A stretch of DNA of 7,889 nt. Origin: Thiobacillus sp. (lineage in GTDB: Bacteria; Pseudomonadota; Gammaproteobacteria; Burkholderiales; Thiobacillaceae). The DNA is taken from the NCBI GenBank assembly GCA_020217265.1, contig JAIWOS010000200.1:1-7889 (forward strand), in the 5' to 3' direction. Positions within the stretch are counted from its first letter, which is position 1. The number at the start of each line of letters is the position of its first letter. A program made the position numbers and the translations under genes. The notes below the pieces were generated by a model that was not told the DNA's origin, searched no databases, and saw only the letters and a list, made by a program, of their open reading frames with translations. Of this stretch, positions 7,037 to 7,889 are shown in pieces.

Positions 7037-7116
7037 TCCGCGAAGGACGCGAAGGGACGAGAAGAAAATCGTCATCCAGGTTCGCCTTCTTTGCGTTTCT
7101 TCGCGTTCTTCGCGGA
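7037..7116 (+). repeat. Long imperfect inverted repeat (RNA hairpin) between pdhB and the E2 gene
   Basis: The left arm 7037-7067 and right arm 7086-7116 are 31 nt each with an 18-nt loop. Comparing the left arm with the reverse complement of the right arm, 25 of 31 positions are identical. Four of the six differences place G opposite T, which would be G.U pairs in plus-strand RNA, so 29 of 31 positions can pair in the pdh transcript. The arms are built from reiterated 9-10-nt units of the form CGCGAAGG(A). A T-run precedes the stem (7031-7037) and TTTTT follows it (7123-7127). It occupies most of the 7027-7138 spacer and ends before the E2 ribosome site AGGA (7129-7132). It may be a dispersed intergenic repeat or an RNA processing, stability or attenuation element. 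Confidence 0.75.
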
Positions 7117-7138
7117 TGAAAGTTTTTCAGGAATAAAC

Positions 7139-7889
7139 ATGTCCCAACATTACGCCATCACGATGCCGCAGCTCTCGGACACCATGACCGAGGGCGTGGT
7201 CGTCACCTGGGAAAAACAGCCAGGCGACCGCGTCGAGCGCGGCGACATCGTCGCCACGGTCGAAACCGACAAGGCCATCATGGACGTCGAGGTGTTCAAG
7301 GCCGGCTATCTCGCCGGGCCGCTCGCCGAGATCGGCGCGACCATCGCGGTGGGCGCGGCGCTCGGCTACATCACCGACACGCCGGGCGACATCGCCATCG
7401 CCGCCAGCGAGGTGGTGGAGGAAAAGGCGCAGACCGAAATGATCCCGCACCACGCGGGCACGCCCATCGTGATGCCGCAACTGTCGGACACCATGACCGA
7501 AGGCGTCGTCGTCACCTGGGAAAAACAGCCGGGCGACGCCATCCGCCGTGGCGACATCGTCGCCACGGTGGAAACCGACAAGGCGATCATGGACGTGGAA
7601 GTGTTCCAGGAAGGCTTTCTCTCCGGCCCCATCGCCGACGTCGGCAGCGTGGTCGAGGTGGGACACCCGATGGCCTTCATCGTCGACGACGCCGCCAAGG
7701 CCAACGACACCGGCGTGACGATTTCCGCCGACCACAAGGTCAAGGACGTGCACCACGTCGCGCCGCACGCCGCCGACAAGCCCGCGCACATTCCCACGCC
7801 CAAATCCACGCCGGCGACCGTTGCCGCCAGCGGCAACCAGCCGCCGGTGGCGCGCGTGCCCGGCCGCCCGGCCTCGCCCTACGCGCGCA
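7139..7889 (+). CDS. aceF: Dihydrolipoamide acetyltransferase (E2) of the pyruvate dehydrogenase complex, 3' partial
   Basis: Core component that receives the acetyl group from E1 on lipoyl lysines and transfers it to CoA. The 250 complete codons in view encode two lipoyl domains, at residues about 5-80 and 108-183, each with ETDKAIMDVEV and a predicted lipoylated lysine (Lys45 and Lys148). An Ala/Pro/His-rich flexible linker follows at about 184-243. The sequence then reads RPASPYARA, the opening of the peripheral subunit-binding domain; the rest of that domain and the catalytic domain lie beyond the right edge. The start has AGGA 6 nt upstream, resembling the pdhB site. Co-transcription with pdhAB is likely despite the intervening hairpin. 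An acetoin dehydrogenase E2 (acoC) is less likely because of the two lipoyl domains and the PDH-like E1 genes. The symbol follows E2 usage; pdhC is equally valid. Confidence 0.93.
   Translation, partial: MSQHYAITMPQLSDTMTEGVVVTWEKQPGDRVERGDIVATVETDKAIMDVEVFKAGYLAGPLAEIGATIAVGAALGYITDTPGDIAIAASEVVEEKAQTEMIPHHAGTPIVMPQLSDTMTEGVVVTWEKQPGDAIRRGDIVATVETDKAIMDVEVFQEGFLSGPIADVGSVVEVGHPMAFIVDDAAKANDTGVTISADHKVKDVHHVAPHAADKPAHIPTPKSTPATVAASGNQPPVARVPGRPASPYAR
7163..7606 (+). repeat. Direct repeat encoding the N-terminal halves of the two lipoyl domains
   Basis: Codons 9-53 (7163-7297) and 112-156 (7472-7606) of the E2 gene repeat at an offset of 309 bp, or 103 residues. Forty-two of 45 residues are identical; the only changes are RVE versus AIR before the RGDIVATVETDKA segment. 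I count ten further codon pairs that differ silently. The C-terminal halves of the two domains have diverged much more. Confidence 0.85.

Noticed and set aside
7031..7127. The pdhB-E2 spacer hairpin as a simple intrinsic terminator
   Set aside because: The TTTTT lies 6 nt beyond the stem instead of abutting it, the stem is far longer than typical, and the E2 gene follows immediately with no visible new promoter.
7127..7789. 220-codon open frame on the minus strand opposite the E2 gene
   Set aside because: Its apparent internal repeats (HDGL/HDRLVGF...RGDDVA) only mirror the duplicated lipoyl domains on the plus strand.

Overview
The window is GC-rich, densely coding bacterial chromosome. Gene content (a RluA-type pseudouridine synthase, a short FolE, and a pyruvate dehydrogenase complex with separate E1-alpha and E1-beta genes and a two-lipoyl-domain E2) and codon use suggest a proteobacterium, most likely betaproteobacterial. 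This placement is inference from protein resemblance, not a database search. I see no tRNA, rRNA, CRISPR array, insertion sequence or phage gene.

Layout. (1) Left edge to 1039, + strand: the C-terminal two thirds of a thiamine-diphosphate (ThDP) enzyme of the acetolactate-synthase-like superfamily, followed by folE (1118-1675, GTP cyclohydrolase I). (2) 1689-4907, - strand: a compact three-gene cluster transcribed leftward, in order an M17 leucyl-aminopeptidase-family protein (4907-3450), a probably exported amidohydrolase-2 family metalloenzyme (3438-2377) and rluA (2417-1689). The first two genes are 11 bp apart and the last two overlap. rluA converges on folE across a 13-bp gap that holds a small perfect hairpin. 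(3) 4908-5022: a divergent control region with a good sigma70-like promoter toward the right, a 13-bp palindrome on its -10, and further TCCGG/CGGA motifs. (4) 5023 to the right edge, + strand: pdhA (E1 alpha), pdhB (E1 beta) and the N-terminal 250 codons of the E2 acetyltransferase gene. The E2 gene is separated from pdhB by a 112-nt spacer filled by a long imperfect inverted repeat.

How the parts work together. E1 alpha/E1 beta decarboxylate a 2-oxo acid (most likely pyruvate) on ThDP and transfer the acyl group to the lipoyl lysines of E2, which passes it to CoA. E3 (lipoamide dehydrogenase) is not in view and may lie beyond the right edge. The leftward cluster joins peptide turnover, an unassigned hydrolase and rRNA/tRNA modification, with no obvious single pathway. 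The window looks like ordinary housekeeping sequence. The points most worth a second look are the G.U-biased hairpin inside the pdh operon, the altered GDG motif in PdhA, the uneven divergence of the twin lipoyl domains, the palindrome-centred divergent promoter, and the lower-GC exported amidohydrolase in the aminopeptidase-rluA cluster. I found no convincing undescribed multi-gene system.
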